From Sporomusa sp. KB1 (GTDB taxonomy: Bacteria; Bacillota; Negativicutes; Sporomusales; Sporomusaceae): a DNA stretch of 64,000 nucleotides. The position numbers and the translations under genes were made by a program. The stretch spans positions 1,960 to 65,959 of the forward strand of contig NZ_VLKC01000002.1 in the NCBI RefSeq assembly GCF_007830295.1. Reading direction: 5' to 3'. Positions 17,227 through 25,785 of the stretch are shown piece by piece (the first letter of the stretch is position 1; each line of letters begins with the position of its first letter). The notes under the pieces were generated by a model. That model did not search any database. It was given only the letters and a program-made list of their open reading frames with translations, and was not told the DNA's origin.

Positions 17227-18345
17227 TTACATAACAATTATTTTAGACACAGGCATACGTAAACTGACGGGCTGCATATATTTTGCAATATAGCCTATCC
17301 TTATTACAAACTGTATATTTCCCCTATGACCAAGCTCTTTAGTCAATTCCATCCGCCAAGGTTCTTCCTCTAATATCTGGGTCATAGGATGAAAAACAAT
17401 TAACTTCTCCCGCGCACGCAGCCAAGCTGACTGTAATACTCTTCCCGCATTTATCAAGTCTGTTACAGTAGAACTATCGCTTTTCACAACAAGCCACCCG
17501 GCACAATTTTGCACCTGCTCCTCAACTAACTTTATCGTCTCATTTTTAAACGTCTTACCCAATACATCATCTTTACTGAAGAAGTGTTGTGCATACCAAC
17601 GAACAATCCCTTCCATTTCCATACTTTCAGGAGTAAGGCCATTACAGTATTCGCTTGCCTCCCGCTTACTCCATCGGATCCATTGAGCTAACTCTGTCTG
17701 AGCATCTTCCCTGTATACTTGCGCTTTATTTGCCAGCAAGTTCGCTTGCCTAATATATGACCCTTCGTTAGAATTCAGCGGATAATAAAATACTGCGTTT
17801 TTATTACTTCCTACGAGATGATTTATATCTTCCTCCCTTATCGGCGTATTCAGCAAATGTTTTCTTATCGTCCTCCGTTCTTTGATCACCTGCTCAGAAA
17901 TATTTATCTGTTTCCCTTTAATTAATCGGACTTCTGCTATCTCAGGGCTAAAGTTATCTTTTCCTAAAATATCAATTTCGGCCTCATATCCTTGTATTCC
18001 CGCCGCCACCGACAGATTTTCTATAAAAGCTCCAATGGATAACATCATTTCTCGATTATCAGGATCAACCGCTGGCAGCCATCGTTTCCTATCTGATCCT
18101 ATTACCCATCGTTTCGGACCTTTAATTGTTATCATCCAGGGCTGCGTATTGTGACCACTGGGAGCAAGGGATGCCAAATATATTATTTTAATTTCATCTT
18201 CGCTTACACCCGGTATCTTTTGTAAGGGGCAGCCAAGCCTCATTGTAGCTTCATCCTCCATCTGCAGCCAGGAGTATGAAACCGCTCCAACCCCAAGTGC
18301 AATTCCCCCGGCACAAATAGTTTTTATGAATTCCCGCCTGTTCAA
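17227..18345 (-). CDS. Twin-arginine signal protein, Acg/nitroreductase-like fold
   Basis: About 372 residues. The N-terminus reads NRREFIKTICAGGIALGVGAVS, a twin-arginine signal; the TTG directly before it at 18345 has AAAGGGAG seven bases upstream and is preferred over the ATG at 18366. The body has LASLAPSGHNTQPWMI, the FMN-binding opening block of nitroreductase-fold Acg-like proteins, and MLSIGAFIENLSVAA. A flavoenzyme or flavin-binding protein exported across the inner membrane is likely; the substrate is unknown. It heads a two-gene unit with a MarR regulator, a common arrangement for redox or quinone/nitro stress responses. Confidence 0.75.
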   Translation of the reverse strand: MNRREFIKTICAGGIALGVGAVSYSWLQMEDEATMRLGCPLQKIPGVSEDEIKIIYLASLAPSGHNTQPWMITIKGPKRWVIGSDRKRWLPAVDPDNREMMLSIGAFIENLSVAAGIQGYEAEIDILGKDNFSPEIAEVRLIKGKQINISEQVIKERRTIRKHLLNTPIREEDINHLVGSNKNAVFYYPLNSNEGSYIRQANLLANKAQVYREDAQTELAQWIRWSKREASEYCNGLTPESMEMEGIVRWYAQHFFSKDDVLGKTFKNETIKLVEEQVQNCAGWLVVKSDSSTVTDLINAGRVLQSAWLRAREKLIVFHPMTQILEEEPWRMELTKELGHRGNIQFVIRIGYIAKYMQPVSLRMPVSKIIVM

Positions 18346-18380
18346 ATAGTACTCCCTTTCGCCCATTCAATTTATTTTAT

Positions 18381-18400
18381 TAGTTAGTTCAAACTAACTA
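18381..18400. promoter_or_regulatory. Perfect palindrome, candidate MarR operator
   Basis: TAGTTAGTT-CA-AACTAACTA is a perfect 20-base inverted repeat 35 bases upstream of the nitroreductase-like start. Size and symmetry fit a MarR dimer. Confidence 0.65.
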
Positions 18401-18441
18401 TATGAAAGCATATTTTCTTACCTTTGTAAAGGCCTGCTAAA

Positions 18442-19842
18442 TTATTTTGTGTTTTCTTTTGGATTCTGGAAAGGCTTGCGGAAAAGATACTGCCCGTTTG
18501 GATTATCCGTACATACCTTCCCGTTGTTTACCACCTGTTGGCCTCTGAGAAAAACATGAATAGCCTGCCCCTGCTGCTTCATTCCTTCATAGGGACTATA
18601 ATCCACCTTATGAGCATGAGTGGCAGCACCAATGGTACTCTGCCGCTGCTCGTCCCAAATCACCAAATCCGCATCGCTGCCTGGAGCTATCGTGCCTTTT
18701 TTGGGAAAAAGGCCAAAGAGTTTCGCCGGCTGGGTTGCTACTTTGTCAACAAACTGGGTAAGGCTAATTTTCCCGGTCTTGACGCCATAGGTATATAAGA
18801 GCCCCAACCGATGCTCCACGCCAGGTGCACCATTGGGTATTTTGCTAAAATCCCCTCTTCCCACTTCTTTCTGACCATGGAAGTTAAAAGAGCAATGATC
18901 AGTAGCAACAGTATCCAATATACCTGTTTTCAGCCCATTCCATAAGTACTCTTGGTTTTCCTTGCCTCGCAGCGGAGGCGAGATGACATATTTGGCACAG
19001 GAAAAACTAGTGTCCTGATACCTACTATCATCAAGCACTAAGTATTGAGGACAGGTTTCAGCAAACACCTGGACGCCTCGCTCCTTGGCCTTAGCTACTG
19101 TCTCCAAGGCCTCCCGGCAACTTAAGTGAACAACCAAAACGGGCGCATCGGCCATCTCAGCCAGCACCATCAGCCGGTTTACCGCTTCCTGTTCCACCCG
19201 CGGCGGACGAGATAAGGGATGATAGGCAGGAGTTGTTTTCCCTTGCTGGCGAAACTTTCTGATCAGATTATCAACAATATCGCCGTTTTCACAGTGAACA
19301 CAGGTGAGAATACTACATTCCCGGCTGCGGTCCAGCACTTGAAATAGAGCGTTGTCATCTACCTGCATTACATTTTTATAAGCCATATACAGCTTTACTG
19401 AAGATACACCGGCCTCCCGGCTAAGCCAGAATATTTCCCGGGAAACATTGTCATTCCAATCGGTAATAGCCATATGAAAGCCATAATCTGCATAGCATTT
19501 GCCGCCTGCCCGCTGATGCCAGTTTTCCAGACCTTGTTTTAAGGTTTCTCCTTTAAACTGAGTGGCATAATCGATAACAGTAGTAGTGCCGCCGAGGATG
19601 GCAGCCTTGGTACCACTGGCAAAATCATCAGCAGTGGACATGGCACCTACCGGCAAATCAAAATGGGTATGAGCATCAATACCGCCAGGAAATATATAAC
19701 ACCCTGCTGCCGATAGCAGCGTATCGCCCGCCTGCCTCACTTGACTGCCAACAGCAGCAATAATCTCCCCTTGGATACGAATATCGGCTTGATAACAAGC
19801 AGTATCGGTGACAATCTTTCCAGCCTGCAAAACAATTCCCAT
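18442..19842 (-). CDS. hydA: Dihydropyrimidinase/hydantoinase family amidohydrolase
   Basis: 466 residues of the cyclic amidohydrolase fold. GGIDAHTHFDLPVG gives the HxH metal ligands, GVSSVKLYMAYKN the carboxylated lysine, VVHLSCREAL and DTVATDHCSFNFHGQK the later ligands. The family opens cyclic amides such as dihydropyrimidines and hydantoins; in yge-type purine clusters this position is taken by HyuA (YgeZ), which acts on a ring-opening intermediate. GAGGGGGT precedes the ATG. It lies 62 bases after the adenine deaminase gene and is the last gene of the purine locus. Confidence 0.88.
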   Translation of the reverse strand: MGIVLQAGKIVTDTACYQADIRIQGEIIAAVGSQVRQAGDTLLSAAGCYIFPGGIDAHTHFDLPVGAMSTADDFASGTKAAILGGTTTVIDYATQFKGETLKQGLENWHQRAGGKCYADYGFHMAITDWNDNVSREIFWLSREAGVSSVKLYMAYKNVMQVDDNALFQVLDRSRECSILTCVHCENGDIVDNLIRKFRQQGKTTPAYHPLSRPPRVEQEAVNRLMVLAEMADAPVLVVHLSCREALETVAKAKERGVQVFAETCPQYLVLDDSRYQDTSFSCAKYVISPPLRGKENQEYLWNGLKTGILDTVATDHCSFNFHGQKEVGRGDFSKIPNGAPGVEHRLGLLYTYGVKTGKISLTQFVDKVATQPAKLFGLFPKKGTIAPGSDADLVIWDEQRQSTIGAATHAHKVDYSPYEGMKQQGQAIHVFLRGQQVVNNGKVCTDNPNGQYLFRKPFQNPKENTK

Positions 19843-19904
19843 AAAACTTACCCCCTCGCCAGGTAGATATCAGTCGTGTTTACCGAGACATGATGTGCTG
19901 CTTA

Positions 19905-21617
19905 CTATACAGATACAGACACAAGTTGAAAAGTCGTAACGTCTACCAGACCTTCATCTGTTAGCTTTAAGGCTGGTATGACCGGCAGGCTTAAAAAAGA
20001 TAAGGTCATAAAGGGATCGTATTCCTCCTTTACCCCTAGATTACGGGCAATTTTGTGCAGTTCTGCCAGTTTTCCCTGTACCTCGCCAATACTCCGGTCA
20101 GTCATTAGTCCGGCCAATGGTAAAGGCAGCTTGCCAAGAATATCTCCCTGACTGGCAATTACCAGTCCGCCCTGAATATGTTCAATTTCCTTTATGGCCA
20201 GCATAATATCTTCCTCTGTTGCTCCCACCACCACCAGATTATGAGAATCATGGGCAATGGTTGATGCTATGGCTCCCTGCTTAAGGCCTAACCCCTGCAG
20301 CAGCCCCACACCTACTTTACCAGTGCCTTTATGGCGCTCCCACACTACCAGTTTCAGAATATCCCGGGTGATATCAGGAACAAATTCTCCCTGAACTATT
20401 GGCATTGGCAGTTCTAAAGCAGTGGTTACCAACTGGTGTGGCACTAAACCAATCACTCTGGCGCGGGCAGACCGGGAAGGAAGCCGCAGCTTATCCCGAC
20501 TGAGTTCTCCCAGATGCAAAGTATTGCGAACCCATTTATCGTCCACGAAAAAGTTCATAGCCAGTGGTTTTCCATTTTTCGCTGCCAACTGTCCATCTTT
20601 AAAAACCATAGACGGACGCCAGTCTTCCAGATTGTCAAATACCAGTAGATCAGCCCGATATCCAGGTGCAATCGCACCCAAATCACCAAGCCGAAAGTAA
20701 TTGGCCGCATTTATGGTAGCCATTTGCAGCACCCAGGCCAAATCTGTACCTGCAGCTACAGCTAACTTAATCATATGATTGATGTGACCCTGTTCAATTA
20801 AATCCTCCGGATGACGGTCATCGGTAGCAAACAGACAGCGTCCTACCGTGTACTGATTTACTGCTGGCAACAGCTTAAGCAAATTATGGGCCGCCGAACC
20901 TTCCCTCAGCATGACATGCATACCTTGCGCCAGCCGTTCTGTTGCTTCTTCCGCAGTAACACATTCATGATCAGAACAAATCCCGGCGGCAATATAACCA
21001 GTTAACTCTTTTCCTGCTAAGCCGGGGGCATGGCCGTCAACCAGCTTACCCTGGGCCAGACGAATTTTTTCGAATACGGCTTCAGATTTATGGATTACTC
21101 CGGGATAATTCATCATTTCTCCTAAACCCAGTACCCGGGGATGGTGAATAAACTCGGCTAACTCCTTTGCCGTCAATATAGCGCCGGCATTCTCCAAATG
21201 AGTAGCCGGTACACAAGAAGGCAACATGATATACACGTTTAAGGCCAGCTGTTCAGTGGCACTCAACATATAGCGAAGGCCTTCCACTCCTGCCACATTG
21301 GCAATTTCGTGGGGATCAGCAATAACCGTTGTCGTGCCACTAGGCACTACGGCACAGGCAAATTGGGCAGGACTTACCATCGCACTTTCGATATGAACAT
21401 GGCCGTCAATAAAACCCGGAGTTATGTATTTTCCTGTTACATCTATTTCCTTGCGGCCACTATAATCGCCCACCCCGGCAATATACCCATTGACAACTGC
21501 CACATCCGCCTTAGTAAACAGTCCTGTAAATACATTAAATACATTAGCATTTTTCAGCACCAAATCGGCAGCCGAGTTTCCTAAAGCCGTGTCTACCAAT
21601 GCTTGTACCCGATTCAT
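19905..21617 (-). CDS. ade: Adenine deaminase
   Basis: 570 residues, the normal length of the Firmicute AdeC/YerA type. GFIDGHVHIESAM near residues 69-81 carries the HxH metal ligands, TTTVIADPHEIANVAG follows, and the C-terminal domain contains STIAHDSHNLVVVG. The enzyme converts adenine to hypoxanthine plus ammonia, feeding the molybdenum hydroxylase of the same locus. GGGAGGTG lies before the ATG. It sits 48 bases after the sigma-54 activator gene on the same strand. Confidence 0.95.
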   Translation of the reverse strand: MNRVQALVDTALGNSAADLVLKNANVFNVFTGLFTKADVAVVNGYIAGVGDYSGRKEIDVTGKYITPGFIDGHVHIESAMVSPAQFACAVVPSGTTTVIADPHEIANVAGVEGLRYMLSATEQLALNVYIMLPSCVPATHLENAGAILTAKELAEFIHHPRVLGLGEMMNYPGVIHKSEAVFEKIRLAQGKLVDGHAPGLAGKELTGYIAAGICSDHECVTAEEATERLAQGMHVMLREGSAAHNLLKLLPAVNQYTVGRCLFATDDRHPEDLIEQGHINHMIKLAVAAGTDLAWVLQMATINAANYFRLGDLGAIAPGYRADLLVFDNLEDWRPSMVFKDGQLAAKNGKPLAMNFFVDDKWVRNTLHLGELSRDKLRLPSRSARARVIGLVPHQLVTTALELPMPIVQGEFVPDITRDILKLVVWERHKGTGKVGVGLLQGLGLKQGAIASTIAHDSHNLVVVGATEEDIMLAIKEIEHIQGGLVIASQGDILGKLPLPLAGLMTDRSIGEVQGKLAELHKIARNLGVKEEYDPFMTLSFLSLPVIPALKLTDEGLVDVTTFQLVSVSV

Positions 21618-21665
21618 GCTACACCTCCCTGAATATCTGGCGGCCTTTCCCTAATAAAACCTGAA

Positions 21666-23444
21666 TTAGTGCAGAGTTTCTTCTATTTCATGTAACTTCC
21701 GATACAAGGTGGCAATACCAATTCCCAGTTGCCTGGCAGCAGCCACTTTCCCCTGGGTAGTATCCTCAAATTGCCGCAGAACTTGCATGATATGTTCCTG
21801 TTCTACCTGACGCAATGACTTGAACTCCCTTGCTCGCTGTTGGTCTAATTGAAAATCCTGACTGTCAAAAAAGTTGCGTGGCAGTGTATCCCGAGTCAAA
21901 TAACCGTTTTCATCTGCCATATTAATCATAAATTCTATCGTATTTTCCAGTTCCCGAATATTGCCCGGCCAACTGTATTGCGTTAATAACCCCATGGTTT
22001 CCCGGTCAATGCCACGTATTTTTTTATTAAACAAGCCACCATATTTTTCCATCATGGAATCCACCAACGGCTCAATATCCTCCACTCGTTTACGCAGTGG
22101 AGGTATCTCTAAGGGAATTACATTTAACCGGTAATATAAATCTTCCCGAAACTTTTTTTCCTTGATCAGTTCTTTTAAGTCTTTGTTAGTAGCGGCAAGG
22201 ATTCGTACATCCAAAGATAATAACTGGTTAGAGCCTATACGCACCAGTTTACGTTCCTGCAGTACCCGCAGTAGTTTGACTTGCAAATACAAGGGCATAT
22301 CGCCAATTTCATCTAAGAAGATAACCCCTCGATTGGCCAGTTCAAATTTGCCGATTTTTCCCCGTGGATCTGCCCCGGTAAAGGCTCCTTTAACATAACC
22401 GAATAACTCACTTTCTAGCAAAGTGTCAGGTATCGCGGCACAGTTGATGCAAATAAATGGCTTGTCATTACGATTGCCAACAGCATGAATCGCCCTGGCA
22501 ACAACCTCCTTACCTGTACCACTTTCTCCGGTTATGAGCACAGTGGAGTTGGAGTCGGCAATTTTCGTCAGCCTACCCTTAAGCTGCTCGGTTATCGGGG
22601 AACAACCGACAATATTATCTAAGGTAACTGGCATCGCCACCTTGGTTAAGTCATAAATACCGGATTTTACATTTTTTATTTCATCAAAGATAAAAATCCG
22701 GTCATAGGAAGCCAAGCCTGATGATACAGATAATAAATTACCCATAAGAAAATAGGTACTATTGTCAATAACTACCTTGTATTCCTCCACTCCCAGCATG
22801 GAGTCACTGGTAGCAACCATAGCAATTTGTTTTTGCAAACAATCGGCAGTAAGATGGAGTTGTTTGCGGGCACTGTCATTAATCTGAACAATCTTGCTAC
22901 TGCCATCCAGCACCAGCACTCCTTTGTCCACATTATCAATGACTTGCAGCAATATCTCCATCATATGCTGATTACGTTCACTTTCCTGTCGTTCATAAGC
23001 TTTAACACTGATAAAATCAGCAATCTGCTCCATAAACAACTGGTAAAAGCTTAAATCCTGCAACAGTTGCTTCTTTTGCGCTTCTTCAAAGCAAATCAGA
23101 CCGATAACCCCGATTATCTCTTCACCCAAGGTAATGGGGGTGCACAATTCCAGTTTTTCCTCACAACATCCCTGTTTGGGACAGACACTGCATAATTCAT
23201 GTTTACCCGGCTCTTCGATAAACTGGGATTTTCCTGTAGCCAATACATGTTTATAGACAAAGCCCTCCTGGGACATATCTTCATTAAGGCTCTGGTCATA
23301 GATACCTGTACCAGCAATGCGGAATAAGTTAGTATCCACAATTTCAACATCGACGCGAATAACATGGGCAATAACTTTGGCATATTGAATAACAGCGTCT
23401 TGGATTTCCTGTAAAATTGATTTTTTCATTTTCTTTGGTTCCAT
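21666..23444 (-). CDS. ygeV: Sigma-54-dependent activator, YgeV-like
   Basis: 592 residues. The N-terminal half has a sensory region (cysteine-rich HELCSVCPKQGCCEEKLEL near residues 80-100, GAF-like) and a PAS segment (VLDGSSKIVQINDSARKQL). The AAA+ domain (about 270-510) has Walker A GESGTGKE, the intact sigma-54 contact loop GAFTGA, and Walker B FLDEIGD. A Fis-type helix-turn-helix closes the protein (GKVAAARQLGIGIATLYRKL). Domain order, length and context match YgeV of the E. coli yge cluster. Its likely target is the -24/-12 promoter before ygeX, with the repeats at 38226-38359 as enhancer sites (inference). The cysteine cluster could bind a metal or Fe-S centre. Confidence 0.85.
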   Translation of the reverse strand: MEPKKMKKSILQEIQDAVIQYAKVIAHVIRVDVEIVDTNLFRIAGTGIYDQSLNEDMSQEGFVYKHVLATGKSQFIEEPGKHELCSVCPKQGCCEEKLELCTPITLGEEIIGVIGLICFEEAQKKQLLQDLSFYQLFMEQIADFISVKAYERQESERNQHMMEILLQVIDNVDKGVLVLDGSSKIVQINDSARKQLHLTADCLQKQIAMVATSDSMLGVEEYKVVIDNSTYFLMGNLLSVSSGLASYDRIFIFDEIKNVKSGIYDLTKVAMPVTLDNIVGCSPITEQLKGRLTKIADSNSTVLITGESGTGKEVVARAIHAVGNRNDKPFICINCAAIPDTLLESELFGYVKGAFTGADPRGKIGKFELANRGVIFLDEIGDMPLYLQVKLLRVLQERKLVRIGSNQLLSLDVRILAATNKDLKELIKEKKFREDLYYRLNVIPLEIPPLRKRVEDIEPLVDSMMEKYGGLFNKKIRGIDRETMGLLTQYSWPGNIRELENTIEFMINMADENGYLTRDTLPRNFFDSQDFQLDQQRAREFKSLRQVEQEHIMQVLRQFEDTTQGKVAAARQLGIGIATLYRKLHEIEETLH

Positions 23445-23450
23445 TTGCCT

Positions 23451-24302
23451 TTACTGATTTATGGCTGCAACCTGATTCGCAACTGATCTATGGGATTCAA
23501 AACATGGCTCTTCCGGCCAGCCGCCTAACAGTAAAAGTGCCTCCAGCACACCTCCGCCCACTGACCGGGCTTTATCTGATATGGCATAGCAATGCTCAGG
23601 TACACAGCGGGGATCAATATCACCGACTTTTAGTCCTGGAGTTACAGTAAGTCCATCCCGAAGCAATCCACGCAGCACACCTGAAATAGTAGCTCGCACC
23701 GGCAATCCGTTTACCTGCGCCACAATCTCGCCGGCCTCTACCTGCTGGGCAATCCGGCACAATGATTGAAAAATACCTTTACCGGGAGCCCGCAAAATAC
23801 GTTCTTGTGTATAGCCGGCAATTTCGCCGGGGATACCGGTATCAGGTAAAGCCTGTCCCTGAGTAATAACCTGACCCAGATAATGGCCGCGTTTGGTTTC
23901 CACAACCGCATGCACATCAACGCCGGCTGTAAAACCAGGCCCCACACCGATAACCACCGGGGCATCCCCTAGTTGGGTTCCTAGATTTCGTTTGGCCAAA
24001 ATGGCATCAACTACCCCCCAGGGCTTACATAGTTCAACCACTGTAGCCGACTCATCAATAACCACCGCAATTTTCCCCTCATTCACTATCTGCACAGCCT
24101 TATTGATCTCGGTTTTTACCGCTGTTACCCCTTCTACTACTGCTACTCCGTTAAAGACTGCTTCCGCAAAAGACACCGTCCGTCGAATCACTGTAGGTTG
24201 GGCTAACTCAGTCATAATGATCTGAAAACCGCTGCGAAATAACCGGTGAGCAATCCCTGTTGCCAAGTCACCTGCACCTTTTATTACGATTAATCGGTCC
24301 AT
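23451..24302 (-). CDS. yqeB: YqeB-type selenium-dependent molybdenum hydroxylase accessory protein
   Basis: About 283 residues, with a Rossmann-like start (IVIKGAGDLATGIAHRLFRSGF) and the XdhC-related layout of the YqeB/EF2563 family; LEALLLLGGW lies near the C-terminus. The family accompanies molybdenum hydroxylases that carry a labile selenium ligand and is thought to help mature or insert the cofactor. GGAGG at 24306-24310 sets the ATG at 24302; an upstream TTG overlaps that site. The next gene, the sigma-54 activator, begins six bases after its stop. Confidence 0.88.
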   Translation of the reverse strand: MDRLIVIKGAGDLATGIAHRLFRSGFQIIMTELAQPTVIRRTVSFAEAVFNGVAVVEGVTAVKTEINKAVQIVNEGKIAVVIDESATVVELCKPWGVVDAILAKRNLGTQLGDAPVVIGVGPGFTAGVDVHAVVETKRGHYLGQVITQGQALPDTGIPGEIAGYTQERILRAPGKGIFQSLCRIAQQVEAGEIVAQVNGLPVRATISGVLRGLLRDGLTVTPGLKVGDIDPRCVPEHCYAISDKARSVGGGVLEALLLLGGWPEEPCFESHRSVANQVAAINQ

Positions 24303-24444
24303 AACAGCCTCCAAATCCGCCCTCTCGACGATATTACATAATAGAAATTCGCTTGCCCCTGCTTTTTCCCCTTCCTTTTGCTGTGAATATTACTTATTAT
24401 TCTCTATATTTTTCATAATGAACAGTGCTTCTTATACCACATAG

Positions 24445-25773
24445 TTATGGCAGCTTATCCATGTTATCCCACAAACGCTGAGCAGACTTACGGGCCTTAT
24501 CGTAAATAGGGCTGACGTCAAAAGCAAACTGTCTGTTTTCGAGCACAACTTTGCCGTTGATGATAACGGTAATCACGTCACGGGAATCCATGCCAAAAGC
24601 AATGTGACCGCCAATGTTGCCAGGTACAAGCGGCGTGGGAGACTGGTAATCAAGCACAGTCAAATCAGCCTTACAGCCGGGAGCCACACGGCCGAAATCA
24701 GCAGCAAAGTAACGCTGCAATATCTCGTTGCCGTTGTACAGAAACTTCAGGTAACTGTCAGGCCACATTGAGCCGGTAGCATCTTTATGTTTGAAGTACG
24801 CAAATTTCATTTCTTCCCACATATCGCTGCCCATGCCGTCAGTTCCCAATACCAGGTTTTTGTACAGTGGCAGTTTGGTGCTATAACCAACATTGTTGTT
24901 CATGTTGGAGCGGGCATTGTGAGCCAGGAACGCATCTTTGGCGTTGATAATTTCAATATCCTGATCTGACAGGTGTACGCCATGCACCAAAAGCGCCTTG
25001 TCATTAATCAAATCATAGTCGTTAAGCCGGACAATAAGATCTTTACCATACAGATGGTGGCTATGGGACACGTCATAATGGTCTTCGGCCACATGCACAT
25101 GTACACCGCGTCCAGTTTCGCGCACAGCATCAGCCATCAATTTGAGGGCAGCGTCAGGCATAGTCACTGGTGCATGGCCGCCAATCATAGCCTCCACCAA
25201 GTGATTGCCGCTGGTTGCCTGTTTATCACTTTCGCACAATTTGGCAAAATCAACATTTTCCTGAACACCGGCTTCGACTTCTTTCAGTCCCTCGTTACGG
25301 TCGGTGGTCTCATAACAGGTAATACCGCGCAACCCGGTTTCTTCAAAGGCTTGCTTGAGAGTTTTTAGCGAGCCTTTAAGAAAGGCTGGTGAGGCATGGT
25401 GGTCAATAACCGATGTTGTCCCGCAGCGAATGGCTTCCAGCGAGCATACCAGCCCGCTGTAATAGAGGATTTCCTCGTCAATGGCCAGGTCAAGCCGCCA
25501 CCAGAGGTTTTTGAGTACCGAAATGAAGTCAGAGCTGGGATCAATAGTGGCGGTAATACCCCGGGACAAACCGGAATAAAAATGGTTGTGGCTGCAGACA
25601 AGGCCTGGCATAACAAGCTTTCCTTGCATATCCAGCACGCGGTCGGCCTGATAATTGGCGGCAACACCCGCACCGACAGCAGCGATTTTGCTGCCGTCAA
25701 TAACAATATCAACACTGTCTTGTATGAAAGCCGGATAAAATTCAACAATTGTGGCGTTCTTTAATACTAACAC
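24445..25773 (-). CDS. ssnA: SsnA family aminohydrolase
   Basis: 442 residues of the chlorohydrolase/guanine-deaminase superfamily. CSHNHFYSGLSRG gives the HxH-type ligand pair (H-N-H), VHVHVAEDHYDV a further histidine, LVHGVHLSD the next, and LGTDGMGSDMW the catalytic aspartate. SsnA always travels with ygfK and the selenium-dependent hydroxylase, and is taken to act on a purine ring or ring-opened intermediate. A GTG start follows GGGGGG. It begins 12 bases after ygfK, so the pair is co-transcribed. Confidence 0.92.
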   Translation of the reverse strand: MLVLKNATIVEFYPAFIQDSVDIVIDGSKIAAVGAGVAANYQADRVLDMQGKLVMPGLVCSHNHFYSGLSRGITATIDPSSDFISVLKNLWWRLDLAIDEEILYYSGLVCSLEAIRCGTTSVIDHHASPAFLKGSLKTLKQAFEETGLRGITCYETTDRNEGLKEVEAGVQENVDFAKLCESDKQATSGNHLVEAMIGGHAPVTMPDAALKLMADAVRETGRGVHVHVAEDHYDVSHSHHLYGKDLIVRLNDYDLINDKALLVHGVHLSDQDIEIINAKDAFLAHNARSNMNNNVGYSTKLPLYKNLVLGTDGMGSDMWEEMKFAYFKHKDATGSMWPDSYLKFLYNGNEILQRYFAADFGRVAPGCKADLTVLDYQSPTPLVPGNIGGHIAFGMDSRDVITVIINGKVVLENRQFAFDVSPIYDKARKSAQRLWDNMDKLP

Positions 25774-25785
25774 AATGTCCCCCCC

